Both the position numbers and the translations under genes were made by a program. DNA of 64,000 nucleotides from Stenotrophomonas sp. MMGLT7 (lineage in GTDB: Bacteria; Pseudomonadota; Gammaproteobacteria; Xanthomonadales; Xanthomonadaceae), in NCBI RefSeq assembly GCF_021168555.1, contig NZ_JAJOZS010000002.1, forward strand, positions 396,301-460,300, in the 5' to 3' direction. This document shows, in pieces, positions 26,683 to 37,395 of the stretch. How positions within the stretch are numbered: the first letter of the stretch is position 1; every line of letters begins with the position of its first letter. The notes below the pieces were generated by a model that was not told the DNA's origin, did not search any database, and saw only the letters and a program-made list of their open reading frames with translations.

Positions 26683-27990
26683 GCTCCAGCCCTTGAGCGC
26701 CCCCGCATACAGGCCGGCCAGCAGCATCAGCACGCCGCCCCAGAAGCTGGAATGGAACGCCAGGTGGGTGTTGAACGGGAACACGGTGACCACCAGCGCC
26801 AGCATCGTCGGCCGCGCCCGCTCGCGCGCCGCGGCATCGGCGCGGTGCCACGCGCGCCAGGCCAGCCAGGCGCCGGACAGCCACAGCAGCAGGCCGAGGA
26901 TGCCGGTCTCGCTGAGGATCTCCAGCACCAGCTGGTGGGCATGCAGCGCCGGTCCCTCGCCCCAGGCCGGGCCGCTGCCGTGCAGCGGATCGCAGGCCGG
27001 GAAGGCCTCGCGGAAGCCGCGCGCGCCCACGCCATTGACCGGGTGCCCGGCGATCATGCACGCCGCCGCGCCCCATATCTGCCCGCGGCCGGACAGCGCC
27101 TGGTCCATGCCGCCATCGGCGAAGGCCAGCGTGGTGCGCTGGACGCGCTGCTGCAGCTGCGGCGACACCGCCACCAGTCCGGCCAGGCCCAGCGCCGCCA
27201 CCACGGCCACCGCCAGCAGCCGCTTCCAGCCCAGCAGCGGCCAGCCCGACAGCAGCAGCACCAGCGCATAGGTGATCCACGAGGCGCGCGAACCGGCCAG
27301 CACGATGACGATGCCGGCCAGCGCCGCCACCGCCAGCCATGCCCACGCGCCCCAGCGCCGCTGCACCGGCAGCAGCAGGAACGGCGACATGCTCGCCAGC
27401 ACCTGCCCAAGCTTTAGGTTGCACGGGCCCAGGAAGCCGCTCAGGCGATCGGCCGCGGCGACCTCGGCCGGCGTGCACAGGCCATGCCCGCTGATCGCCC
27501 ACTTCAGCTGGTCCAGCGACCAGAACCAGGCGCTGGTCCCCGACAGCGCCTGCAGCAGGCCGTCGGCGAACCAAGCCGCCACGATCACGGCCAGCCCGCC
27601 GAAGGTGAGGCGGCGCAGCGGCGGGGTCGCCACCGCCATCGCCACCAGCCAGGCGAAGGGCAGGTAGCGCAGGCCCAGCGCGGCCTTGCCCCAGGCGCGG
27701 CCGCCGTCGATCGCGTCCGGTGCGGACAGCAGCTGCGGCAGCCAGTAGGCCAGGAACAGCGCGCTGGCCAGCCGCCATGCCGCGCCGTCGAGCAGCGGCG
27801 CCTCCCGCCGCAGGCGCCCCGCCACCGACTTCGCCAGCACCAGCAGCGCACCCAGCGAGAGCAGGCCCTCGGCGATGCCCGGCGCCGGCCACATCGCCAC
27901 GTAGGCCAGCACCCAGGCCGGCGCCCAGCGCCAGCCCGCGGCAGGCCCGGCGCCGGCGGCCGGTGCGGCGTCAGTGCCGGAGTTCGTCAT
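26647..27990 (-). CDS. O-antigen ligase family membrane protein
   Basis: Polytopic inner-membrane protein of 447 residues with about ten or more hydrophobic segments. A Wzy_C/WaaL-like core includes LAGSRASWITYALVLLLSG, a large periplasmic loop (GRGQIWGAAACMIAGHPVNGVGARGFREAFP with HAHQLVLEILSETGILGLLLWL), the usual signature of O-antigen ligases and polymerases. Its start overlaps the end of the glycosyltransferase gene by 20 bases, so the two are co-translated. The last 12 residues (SAGIRDDQPFGC) are encoded by a dispersed repeat. WaaL versus Wzy function cannot be separated by sequence alone. Confidence 0.88.
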   Translation of the reverse strand: MTNSGTDAAPAAGAGPAAGWRWAPAWVLAYVAMWPAPGIAEGLLSLGALLVLAKSVAGRLRREAPLLDGAAWRLASALFLAYWLPQLLSAPDAIDGGRAWGKAALGLRYLPFAWLVAMAVATPPLRRLTFGGLAVIVAAWFADGLLQALSGTSAWFWSLDQLKWAISGHGLCTPAEVAAADRLSGFLGPCNLKLGQVLASMSPFLLLPVQRRWGAWAWLAVAALAGIVIVLAGSRASWITYALVLLLSGWPLLGWKRLLAVAVVAALGLAGLVAVSPQLQQRVQRTTLAFADGGMDQALSGRGQIWGAAACMIAGHPVNGVGARGFREAFPACDPLHGSGPAWGEGPALHAHQLVLEILSETGILGLLLWLSGAWLAWRAWHRADAAARERARPTMLALVVTVFPFNTHLAFHSSFWGGVLMLLAGLYAGALKGWSAGIRDDQPFGC

Positions 27991-29083
27991 AGACCGCCAG
28001 GGTGGCGCGCTGCATGTTCTGCAGCGTGTAGGGAATCACCGCCGGCAGTGCCGGCGGCTGCACCAGCAGCTGCCGCGCCCGCGCCAGCAGCGTCGCCTCG
28101 TCGAACGCGGGCACCGCGCCGGCCGGTTGCAATTGCGCCAGCAGCTCGCCGACGCCGCCATGGTTCCAGCCCAGCACCGGCCGGCCCACCGCCAGCGCCT
28201 CGATCACGGTACGGCCGAATGCCTCCGGCTTGCGCGAGAGCTGCAGCACCAGGTCGCTGGCGGCGTAGGCCTCGGCGATGCGCGCGGTGGGCGCGGTGAA
28301 GGCGACCGCGTCGGCAATGCCCAGGCTGCCGGCCTCGGCCAGCAGCTCGCGCAGGTAGTCCTCGCGCCCGGCTTCGCAGGCGCCGGGCAGCCACAGCCGC
28401 GCATCCATGCCCTGTCCGCGCAGCCCCGCCAGCAGCCGCAGCCCGTCGGCATGGCCCTTGAGCCGGGTGCCGCGCCCGGGCAGCAGCAGCCACGGACCGG
28501 CGCCGGACAGGACCGGCGCCTGCGTGGCGGCCCAGGCGCGGGCCCGCGGGTCGGGGCATGCCCGGCGCGGGAAGCGGTCCACGTCGATGCCGCGCGGGAT
28601 CACCCGCAGCCGTGCCGGGTCGGTGCGCGGGTAGTGCCGCATGACGTAGTCGCGCACGGTCTGCGACACGCAGATCACCCGCTCGCCGTAGGTCATCACC
28701 GCACTGTAGCGGCCGGGGGAGTTGAGCCCGTGCACGCTGGTGACCAGGCGCGGCCGCTGCGTCGCCGGCATCGCCCGCAGCGCATGCCAGCCCAGCCAGG
28801 CCGGCAGCCGCGAGCGCGCGTGCACGATGTCGGCGCCGAGGTCGGCGAACAGCCTGCGCAACGCGCCGACGTGGCGCAGCGTCAGCAGCGACTTGCGGCC
28901 GATGTCCAGGCGCACGTGCTCGGCGCCGCTGGCCAGCAGCGGTTCGACCAGGCGGCCGCCGGCCGACACCACGACGGCGCGATGCCCGGCCTGCACCAGC
29001 GCCTCGGCGATCTCCAGGGTGGAGCGCTCGACCCCGCCGGACTGCAGCGCCGGCAGCAGCTGCACCACGGTCAGGCGGCGCAT
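27971..29083 (-). CDS. GT4-type glycosyltransferase
   Basis: A 370-residue GT-B glycosyltransferase. The N-terminal domain begins VVQLLPALQSGGVERSTLEIAEALV, the acceptor-domain pattern of family 4. The C-terminal domain has the GRGTRLKGHADGL segment and the nucleotide-sugar binding EX7E motif in RKPEAFGRTVIEALAVGRPVLGWNHGGVGELL. It is likely an LPS core or O-chain sugar transferase, co-expressed with the overlapping O-antigen ligase gene. The sugar and acceptor are unknown. Confidence 0.92.
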   Translation of the reverse strand: MRRLTVVQLLPALQSGGVERSTLEIAEALVQAGHRAVVVSAGGRLVEPLLASGAEHVRLDIGRKSLLTLRHVGALRRLFADLGADIVHARSRLPAWLGWHALRAMPATQRPRLVTSVHGLNSPGRYSAVMTYGERVICVSQTVRDYVMRHYPRTDPARLRVIPRGIDVDRFPRRACPDPRARAWAATQAPVLSGAGPWLLLPGRGTRLKGHADGLRLLAGLRGQGMDARLWLPGACEAGREDYLRELLAEAGSLGIADAVAFTAPTARIAEAYAASDLVLQLSRKPEAFGRTVIEALAVGRPVLGWNHGGVGELLAQLQPAGAVPAFDEATLLARARQLLVQPPALPAVIPYTLQNMQRATLAVYDELRH

Positions 29084-29559
29084 AAGACGTCAGGGCGCGT
29101 ACCAATGTTCAAACATCGGTCGTGCATGGGTAGCCAAGGCAACGGCACCCCTCCCCGGCCCTCCCCTGCTTCGCAAGGGAGGGGGCAAAGCGGGGCACCC
29201 GGGTTCGCCACGCTGTTGCTGACGAGTGTGAGCGAGGAGGAGTTGTCCAGACCCGTAGGGCGCCGCCCATGGATGGGTGGCCTGCCGCGATCGGGCATGT
29301 TCCGACCGAGCCAGGGAGGGCGAGCCGGGAAATACCGACAGCCCGTCAGGCGTAGGCTCCTGACCTTGCAGGGAAAGCGTTCTTGTTTGGTTCCTTTTCT
29401 TTTGGCGCTTTCCAGAAGGGTGAACCCGGCCGCGTCAGCGGACGGAAGCCTTCGCTTCCATGCCTGGGGGCGACAGTTCCATACCGGGCATGGGAACTTC
29501 GAAGGAGTTGGATGCGACCGATGCGAAGTCACGACCGGCATTCGAGCGTTAACGCGGCA
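29084..29559. other. intergenic region with dispersed non-coding sequence
   Basis: 476 bases without a supported gene. A hairpin is formed by GGAAAGCG (29372-29379) and CGCTTTCC (29406-29413). Open frames exist on both strands, but their translations look like the low-information repeat ORFs often mis-called in xanthomonad genomes. I regard the stretch as a dispersed non-coding repeat; this is recognition by appearance only. Confidence 0.4.
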
Positions 29560-29757
29560 CTAGTCCGCCAGCACGAACACGGCGCCGCAGTACGGGCACT
29601 GCGCCTCGTGGCTGGGCTCGTCCTCGATCGGCAGGTACACGCGCGGATGCGAGTTCCACAACGCCATTTCCGGGGTCGGGCAGCTCAGCGGCAGGTCGCT
29701 GCGATGCACGGTATAGCGCTTCTCGGTATTGGCGGGCGCGGTGGCGGTATGGCTCAT
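29560..29757 (-). CDS. zinc-finger (zf-CHCC) small protein
   Basis: A 65-residue protein with the zf-CHCC pattern: Cys25 in [20 protein letters not shown], then the conserved His of NSHP, and the terminal [15 protein letters not shown]. This matches the small bacterial zinc-binding proteins related to the C-terminal part of mitochondrial NDUFS6. The role in bacteria is undefined. It is a single gene, transcribed away from the MFS gene. Confidence 0.85.
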   Translation of the reverse strand: MSHTATAPANTEKRYTVHRSDLPLSCPTPEMALWNSHPRVYLPIEDEPSHEAQCPYCGAVFVLAD

Positions 29758-29857
29758 GGTGGGCGCGATGGTGGAGATGTGGACACGATTCTAGCAGCCG
29801 TGCGCACGCGCGGCCGCGCCCTTCACGGGCATTGACACCGGGCACCGCCGTCGGGCT

Positions 29858-29863
29858 TACAAT
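29858..29863 (+). promoter_or_regulatory. candidate -10 box of the MFS gene
   Basis: TACAAT at 29858-29863 is a good -10 match. A perfect TTGACA lies at 29832-29837, but the spacing is 20 bases, longer than the usual 16-18, so the pair would be a weak or regulated promoter. Transcription would start near 29870. Confidence 0.4.
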
Positions 29864-29921
29864 TCGCCGCAGCGGCATGGCGGCTGCAGTCGGCCCTGCT
29901 GGACGCCACCGCCGCGGTCCT

Positions 29922-29935
29922 CCCCCCCCCCCCCC
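29922..29935 (+). repeat. C14 homopolymer tract upstream of the MFS start
   Basis: Fourteen consecutive C residues, 22 bases before the assigned ATG. The upstream ATG at 29877 reads through this tract as prolines in frame with the transporter, so the tract may lie in the 5' untranslated region or in coding sequence. Confidence 0.95.
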
Positions 29936-29957
29936 GTTCTCCCGGCCTTCCTCTCCC

Positions 29958-31229
29958 ATGCAGCAATCCGTCCATGCGAACCGGCGCGCGTGGGGCGGCG
30001 TCTATGCGCTCGCCCTGTCCGCCTTCATCTTCAATACCAGCGAGTTCGTCCCGGTCGGACTGCTGAGCGACATCGCCTCCAGCTTCGACATGCGGGTGAC
30101 GCAGGTCGGGCTGATGCTCACCATCTATGCCTGGGTGGTGGCGCTGGCTTCGCTGCCGCTCATGCTGCTGACCCGCCGCATCGAACGCCGGCACCTGCTG
30201 ATGGGCACGCTGGTGCTGTTCATCGCCGCCCACGTGGTCTGCGGCTTCGCCAACAGCTTCCCGTTATTGATCGCCGGGCGCATCGGCATCGCCTTCTCGC
30301 ATGCCGTGTTCTGGTCGATCACCGCCTCGCTGGCGGTGCGCATCGCGCCGCCGGGCAAGCAGGCGCAGGCACTGGGCCTGCTGGCGGCCGGCACCTCGAT
30401 CGCGATGGTGCTGGGCATCCCCACCGGCCGCGTGATCGGCGACCTGATCGGCTGGCGCATCACCTTCCTGTCGATCGGCGCGGTGGCAGCACTGGTGATG
30501 ATCGCCCTGCGCCTGCTGCTGCCGCCGCTGCCCTCGCAGAAGGTCGGCTCGCTGGCCAGCCTCCCCATCCTGTTCCGCCGCAAGGTGCTGATCGGCCTGT
30601 ACCTGCTGACCATCGCTGTGGTGACCGGGCACTTCACCGCCTACAGCTACATCGAGCCGTTCTCGCAGACGGTGGCCCGGCTGACCGCGCGCGAGACCAC
30701 CATCCTGCTGCTGGTGTTCGGCGGCATGGGCATCCCCGCCACGATCCTGTTCGGACGCTGGTACGCACGCCGCTCCAACGTCATGTTCGTCGGCTCGATC
30801 GCGCTGGTGGCGGCCTGCCTGTTCGCACTGGCCACGGCCGCCGTGAGTGAGTACTGGATGCTGGTCACGCTGTGCGGCGTCTGGGGCATGGCGATCCTGG
30901 TGTTCGGCCTGGCGATGCAGGCGCGCGTGCTGGAACGCGCGCCGGAGGCCACCGACGTGGCCATGTCGATCTACTCGGGCATCTACAACATCGGCATCGG
31001 CGGCGGTGCGCTGCTCGGCAGCCAGGTCAGCGATCGGCTGAGCCTGCGCGACGTCGGCATCGTCGGCAGCGCGATGACCATCATCGGGCTGCTGATCAGC
31101 TTCTGGATCGTGCGCCGGCGCCCGGACGTGGGCATGCCGGTGGCGCCGGGCGTGCCGCGCCCGCACGCCGATGCGCCGCCCGGGATATGGCGCCGCTGGC
31201 GCGAGAGGCACGAGACGGCCCCGCGCTGA
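29958..31229 (+). CDS. MFS sugar efflux transporter, SotB-like
   Basis: Twelve-helix major facilitator of 423 residues, closely resembling the SotB/YdeA sugar-efflux group. Recognisable stretches are [85 protein letters not shown] and [32 protein letters not shown] 29958 gives the normal SotB N-terminus, but it has no Shine-Dalgarno sequence: the preceding 25 bases are almost all pyrimidine and include the C14 tract. An alternative in-frame ATG lies at 29877. It exports sugars or small sugar-like compounds by analogy only. Confidence 0.9.
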   Translation: MQQSVHANRRAWGGVYALALSAFIFNTSEFVPVGLLSDIASSFDMRVTQVGLMLTIYAWVVALASLPLMLLTRRIERRHLLMGTLVLFIAAHVVCGFANSFPLLIAGRIGIAFSHAVFWSITASLAVRIAPPGKQAQALGLLAAGTSIAMVLGIPTGRVIGDLIGWRITFLSIGAVAALVMIALRLLLPPLPSQKVGSLASLPILFRRKVLIGLYLLTIAVVTGHFTAYSYIEPFSQTVARLTARETTILLLVFGGMGIPATILFGRWYARRSNVMFVGSIALVAACLFALATAAVSEYWMLVTLCGVWGMAILVFGLAMQARVLERAPEATDVAMSIYSGIYNIGIGGGALLGSQVSDRLSLRDVGIVGSAMTIIGLLISFWIVRRRPDVGMPVAPGVPRPHADAPPGIWRRWRERHETAPR

Positions 31230-31426
31230 CCGGCCCTGCGCAACCGGCTCGCGAATCCCGGGGTGCGACGACGTTGACCCGGGCAGGGCCGAAGGCCGCA
31301 CCCGGGGGAGGATCGCGCACCGGCTCCATGCCCGGGGGCGCTGCGCCCACCCGGGAAGTTCCTCCCGGACGGCCGCGGCAACGCTCACGGGCTCCCGCCG
31401 CAGCGGGAGCTAGGCTACCGCCGCTG

Positions 31427-33718
<2,292 letters not shown>

Positions 33719-33752
33719 CGAGGCGGTCTTTTACGGGAAGCAAGGGATCGCG

Positions 33753-33758
33753 ATTCTA
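33753..33758 (-). promoter_or_regulatory. candidate -10 box of maeB
   Basis: TAGAAT on the minus strand, 35 bases before the maeB ATG. No convincing -35 box is visible at 16-18 bases further upstream, where the sequence is GC-only. Confidence 0.35.
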
Positions 33759-33870
33759 AACCGAGCCGGCCGAACGCGGCCGGAGCAGACTGTCGCAGCG
33801 CGGGAGCGACCGCCATACGCGAGGCGGCGGCGCAGCCCGTCGGCACGCCGCCGCCAGCGCCGGGCCCGCC

Positions 33871-35223
33871 TCAGTCCGGGCTCTTGTCGTCCACCGCGAT
33901 GCCGGCGGCGACCAGGGCCGGGGACTCGGCGGGCACCTCGCCCCCGTCCAGCGCCAGCGCCAGCTTGTCGTGGTCCAGCGCGTTCTCCCAGCGCGACACG
34001 ACCACGGTGGCCACCGCATTGCCGATGAAGTTGGTCAGCGAGCGGCACTCGCTCATGAAGCGGTCCACGCCCAGGATCAGCGCCATGCCGGCCACCGGCA
34101 CCTCCGGCACCACCGCCAGCGTCGCCGCCAGGGTGATGAAGCCCGCACCGGTCACGCCGGCCGCGCCCTTGGAGCTGAGCATGGCCACCGCCAGCAGCAT
34201 GATCTGCTGGCCGAGGCTGAGGTCGATGTTGGTCGCCTGGGCGATGAACAGCGCCGCCAGCGTCATGTAGATGTTGGTGCCGTCCAGGTTGAACGAGTAG
34301 CCGGTCGGCACCACCAGGCCCACCACCGACTTGGCGCAACCGGCCTTCTCCATCTTCTCCATCAGCGACGGCAGCGCCGACTCCGAGGACGAGGTGCCCA
34401 GCACCAGCAGCAGTTCGGCCTTGAGGTAGCGGATCAGCTTGAGCACCGAGAACCCGCACAGCCGCGCGACCAGGCCCAGGATCACCAGCACGAACAGCAG
34501 CGAGGTGATGTAGAACGAACCCACCAGCCAGGCCAGGTTGATCAGCGAGGCGATGCCGTACTTGCCGATGGTGAACGCGATCGCGCCGAAGGCGCCGATC
34601 GGCGCCGCCGCCATCAGCATGTGGACCAGGCGGAACACCGGCGCGGTCAGCGCCTCCAGCAGCGTCAGCACCGGCTTGCCGCGCTCGCCCACCAGCGCCA
34701 GCGCGATGCCGAACAGCACCGCCACGAACAGCACCTGCAGGATGTTGTCGCCGACGAACGGGCTGACCAGCGTCTTGGGGATGATGTCCATCAGGAAGCC
34801 GGTCAGGGTCAGCTCGTGCGACTTCTCCACGTAGCTGGTGACCGCCGCCTGGTCCAGGTCGGCCGGGTTGATGTTCATGCCGGCGCCGGGCTGGACCACG
34901 TGCGCCACGACCAGGCCCACCACCAGCGCCAGCGTGGAGAAGAACAGGAAGTAGGTCATCGCCTTGGCGAACACCCGGCCCACCGTGCGCAGGTGGGTCA
35001 TGCTGGCGATGCCGGTGACGATGGTCAGGAAGATCACCGGGGCGATGATCATCTTCACCAGCTTGATGAAGGCATCGCCCAGCGGCTTCATCGATTCGGC
35101 GAAGGCAGGCTCGAAGTGTCCGAGCAGCGCGCCGATGACGATGGCCACCACCACCTGGAAATAGAGCTGGCGGTAGAGCGGCACATGGCGGTGCGGCGCC
35201 GGAGACGAATTGACGACGTGCAT
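33871..35223 (-). CDS. dctA: C4-dicarboxylate:cation symporter
   Basis: Inner-membrane DAACS-family carrier of succinate, fumarate and malate, 450 residues. Diagnostic stretches are [39 protein letters not shown], the serine-rich re-entrant loop [18 protein letters not shown], the [20 protein letters not shown] motif and [28 protein letters not shown]. The start is ATG 35223, with GGGAG a few bases upstream. It is divergent from an OprP-type porin gene across a 520-base region, suggesting joint uptake across both membranes. Confidence 0.97.
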   Translation of the reverse strand: MHVVNSSPAPHRHVPLYRQLYFQVVVAIVIGALLGHFEPAFAESMKPLGDAFIKLVKMIIAPVIFLTIVTGIASMTHLRTVGRVFAKAMTYFLFFSTLALVVGLVVAHVVQPGAGMNINPADLDQAAVTSYVEKSHELTLTGFLMDIIPKTLVSPFVGDNILQVLFVAVLFGIALALVGERGKPVLTLLEALTAPVFRLVHMLMAAAPIGAFGAIAFTIGKYGIASLINLAWLVGSFYITSLLFVLVILGLVARLCGFSVLKLIRYLKAELLLVLGTSSSESALPSLMEKMEKAGCAKSVVGLVVPTGYSFNLDGTNIYMTLAALFIAQATNIDLSLGQQIMLLAVAMLSSKGAAGVTGAGFITLAATLAVVPEVPVAGMALILGVDRFMSECRSLTNFIGNAVATVVVSRWENALDHDKLALALDGGEVPAESPALVAAGIAVDDKSPD

Positions 35224-35743
35224 GGGAACTCCCGGGGTGCGGTGATGTCCGGCCAGTGCGGACTGGCCTGCATTGTGGCCCTCCCCCGGCGGCGGGCCGA
35301 TAGCGCATTGGTATTAAGCGCGCCGGCATCCCAAGGCGGCGGGCACGGCACGAAAGGGCGCCGGGAAACGGCGGGAACGGGGGAATCCGGGCCCGGCACC
35401 GGGATTGCCGGCAGCCACCGCAAACGATGCGGCGAAGGGGCCGCCAAGGCCGATTCCCGGCCGCGGACAGGCAGGAGGACGCGAGTGCGGATGCGTCCCG
35501 GAAGGGACGCCGGAGGGCAGGCATCGGGCGCGCCTCGGCGGGAATTCCATGACGCACTGCAGCAAGAATTGCAGGCATTTGGCGGCGTTTGCCGCCGCAC
35601 TAACCCTTTAGTCGAATATTGATTGAAGTCATGTGAAAACCGGCGGCACTCGACTAGCCTTTGCGTCACTGGAATCTGGTAGGAGCAGGCCCCGAGCGGC
35701 CACACCGGCTTCCCACAGCAACCTCAACCGACGAGATGACGCA
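35224..35743. other. divergent control region of dctA and porin
   Basis: 520 bases with no gene. The dctA side is GC-rich; the 90 bases before the porin are more A/T-rich (35590-35660). I found no convincing sigma-54 (-24/-12) element or palindromic operator by eye. Binding sites for the response regulator encoded at 40340-40996 could be expected here. Confidence 0.4.
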
Positions 35744-36913
35744 ATGCGCCCTTCCCTCATCACCGCCGCAATCGCACTGGCCGGCTTCGGCGTTTCCGCC
35801 CAGGCAGCCAACTTCGACGACTGGCCGACCAAGTACAAGACCTCCAACGACGTCGAGCTCGCCGTCACCGGCAACTTCGCCTACGACTACAACGATTTCT
35901 CCGGCGATTCCGCGCTTGAGGACGACGATGCGATGCGCCGCAAGGAATTCGGCGCCACCATCAAGAAGGCGGGCGTGTTCGACGCGATGGTGTACTACGA
36001 CTTCGAGTCCGAGACCTGGCTGGACGTGTACCTGCGCCTGGAATCCAAGGCCCTGTTCGGCCGCGACATCGGCAAGTTCCGCTTCGGCTACATGAAGGTG
36101 CCGGTGGGCATGGAAGGCGTGACCAGCTCGCGCGCGCTCAGCTACATGGAACTGGCGCTGCCGATCCAGGCGATCTACCAGGGCCGCCGCACCGGCGTGG
36201 AATGGACCTTCGAGCGTCCCGCCTACCTGCTGCAGGCCGGCGCCTACGGCGGCAAGGACCTGCACGGCGACAACCCGGGCACCACCCAGGTGCTGCGCGG
36301 CGTGTGGACCCCGCACAAGGCCCCCGGCGACGTAATCCACCTGGGCCTGGCCGCCTCGGTCGAAAACCCGCGCGGCTGGCACAACGGCCTCGGCGTCCAC
36401 TTCGAGCCCAGCTACCGCGGCCGTGCCAAGCCGGAAGCCGGCCTCACCGACGTGCGCCTGATCGACACCGGCGCGCTGGGCAACGTCGAGAAGATCCGCC
36501 GTACCGGCCTGGAGGGCTTGTGGATCAAGGGTCCGTTCTCGCTGCAGGGCGAAGCGCTGCGGCTGGACGCCGAACGCGCCGGCGGCCTGCCGGACTTCAC
36601 CGCCGACGGCCAGTACATCTCGGCCACCTGGGCGATCACCGGCGAGTCGCGCGGCTACAACGCCGGCAACGTCTCCAACATCAAGCCGTCCAAGAGCTAC
36701 GGCGCGGTCGAGCTGCTGGCCCGCTACAGCCACCTGGACCTGAACGACGGCGTGATCCAGGGCGGCCGCCAGAACGACTGGACGCTCGGTGCCAACTGGT
36801 ACCTGACCAGCCACTTCAAGTTCCAGGCCAACTACGTCTGGGTCGATGCCAAGCGCCTGGGCGTCAAGCGCGACCCGAACGTCTTCGAGCTGCGCGCCCA
36901 GGTCCACTTCTGA
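35744..36913 (+). CDS. OprP/OprO-family porin (dicarboxylate cluster)
   Basis: Outer-membrane 16-strand porin of the phosphate-selective porin O/P family, 389 residues. A signal peptide (MRPSLITAAIALAGFGVSAQA) is followed by alternating beta-strand sequence. GYMKVPVGMEGVTSSRALSYMELALP and the late WAITGESRGYNAGNVSNIKPS are family hallmarks, and the C-terminus NVFELRAQVHF ends in Phe. Start ATG 35744. Despite the family name, such porins in this position next to dctA more likely pass organic anions; this is inference from context. A GC-rich hairpin follows the gene. Confidence 0.9.
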   Translation: MRPSLITAAIALAGFGVSAQAANFDDWPTKYKTSNDVELAVTGNFAYDYNDFSGDSALEDDDAMRRKEFGATIKKAGVFDAMVYYDFESETWLDVYLRLESKALFGRDIGKFRFGYMKVPVGMEGVTSSRALSYMELALPIQAIYQGRRTGVEWTFERPAYLLQAGAYGGKDLHGDNPGTTQVLRGVWTPHKAPGDVIHLGLAASVENPRGWHNGLGVHFEPSYRGRAKPEAGLTDVRLIDTGALGNVEKIRRTGLEGLWIKGPFSLQGEALRLDAERAGGLPDFTADGQYISATWAITGESRGYNAGNVSNIKPSKSYGAVELLARYSHLDLNDGVIQGGRQNDWTLGANWYLTSHFKFQANYVWVDAKRLGVKRDPNVFELRAQVHF

Positions 36914-37395
36914 GCCAAGGCTTGCCGAAGGATGTTGCGCACGGGCTCCCGGGAAACCGGGGGCCCGTGTTCGTTGGGACGACGGCTGCATCCCGAGCGG
37001 GGGCCGGCCGGCATCCGGCGCCGGCGTCCGGTCGGCGGCCCGCGCTGGCAGGCGCGGCGCTGCCGGCCGTGGCCCGGGGCAGGGCCGCTGGCCGCCCCGG
37101 GACGCCGCGTCCGCCGGGTTGCCGGGTGCGCTTCGCTTACCCGGACCACGCTGCCGACGGGCTATCGGGATTCCCCGACTCGCCCTCACTTGGCGGTACT
37201 GGCGGTACCGGGGAGGTCCTCGCCTCGTACAGGTCGGCCTGGACCCGCCGCCGCTGAATCCGCCGTGGCGGGCCCACGCCCGACCTATGCGGCGGCTCGC
37301 GGAGAACGTTGCGACCTGCAGCCTTCGATGACCTGAAAGCGATGCCCTGAAAGGCCCGGTACTCAGGACCGGACGTCACGCCCTAGACTGGGCGC
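36914..37395. other. intergenic region after the porin
   Basis: 482 bases without a supported gene. It contains the porin hairpin (36941-36968) and a GC-rich stretch with GGTGCGCTTCGCTTACCCGG (37122-37141), a short sequence common in xanthomonad intergenic DNA. Open frames on both strands read as Arg/Pro/Gly-rich shadow sequence. Confidence 0.4.
36941..36976 (+). terminator. terminator-like hairpin after the porin gene
   Basis: ACGGGC plus CCGG (36941-36952) pairs with CCGG plus GCCCGT (36957-36968) around GAAA. The tail GTTCGTT is only weakly T-rich, so efficiency is uncertain. Confidence 0.5.

Noticed and set aside
29071-29541. A 156-codon minus-strand frame and a plus-strand frame (29383-29835) in the intergenic region before the zinc-finger gene
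   Set aside because: The translations resemble repeat-derived hypothetical ORFs and have no domain or ribosome binding site; treated as non-coding repeat.
29832-29863. TTGACA and TACAAT as a full consensus promoter for the MFS gene
   Set aside because: The spacing is 20 bases, too long for a normal sigma-70 promoter; only the -10 box is listed, at low confidence.
31386-31411. Hairpin GCTCCCGC/GCGGGAGC between the MFS gene and maeB as a terminator
   Set aside because: There is no T-run on either side; it may slow polymerase but cannot be called an intrinsic terminator.
35578-35600. TGGCGGCGTTTGCC as a sigma-54 promoter for the porin or dctA
   Set aside because: GG and GC are eight bases apart rather than ten, and the regulator nearby is LuxR-type, so a sigma-54 site is not supported.
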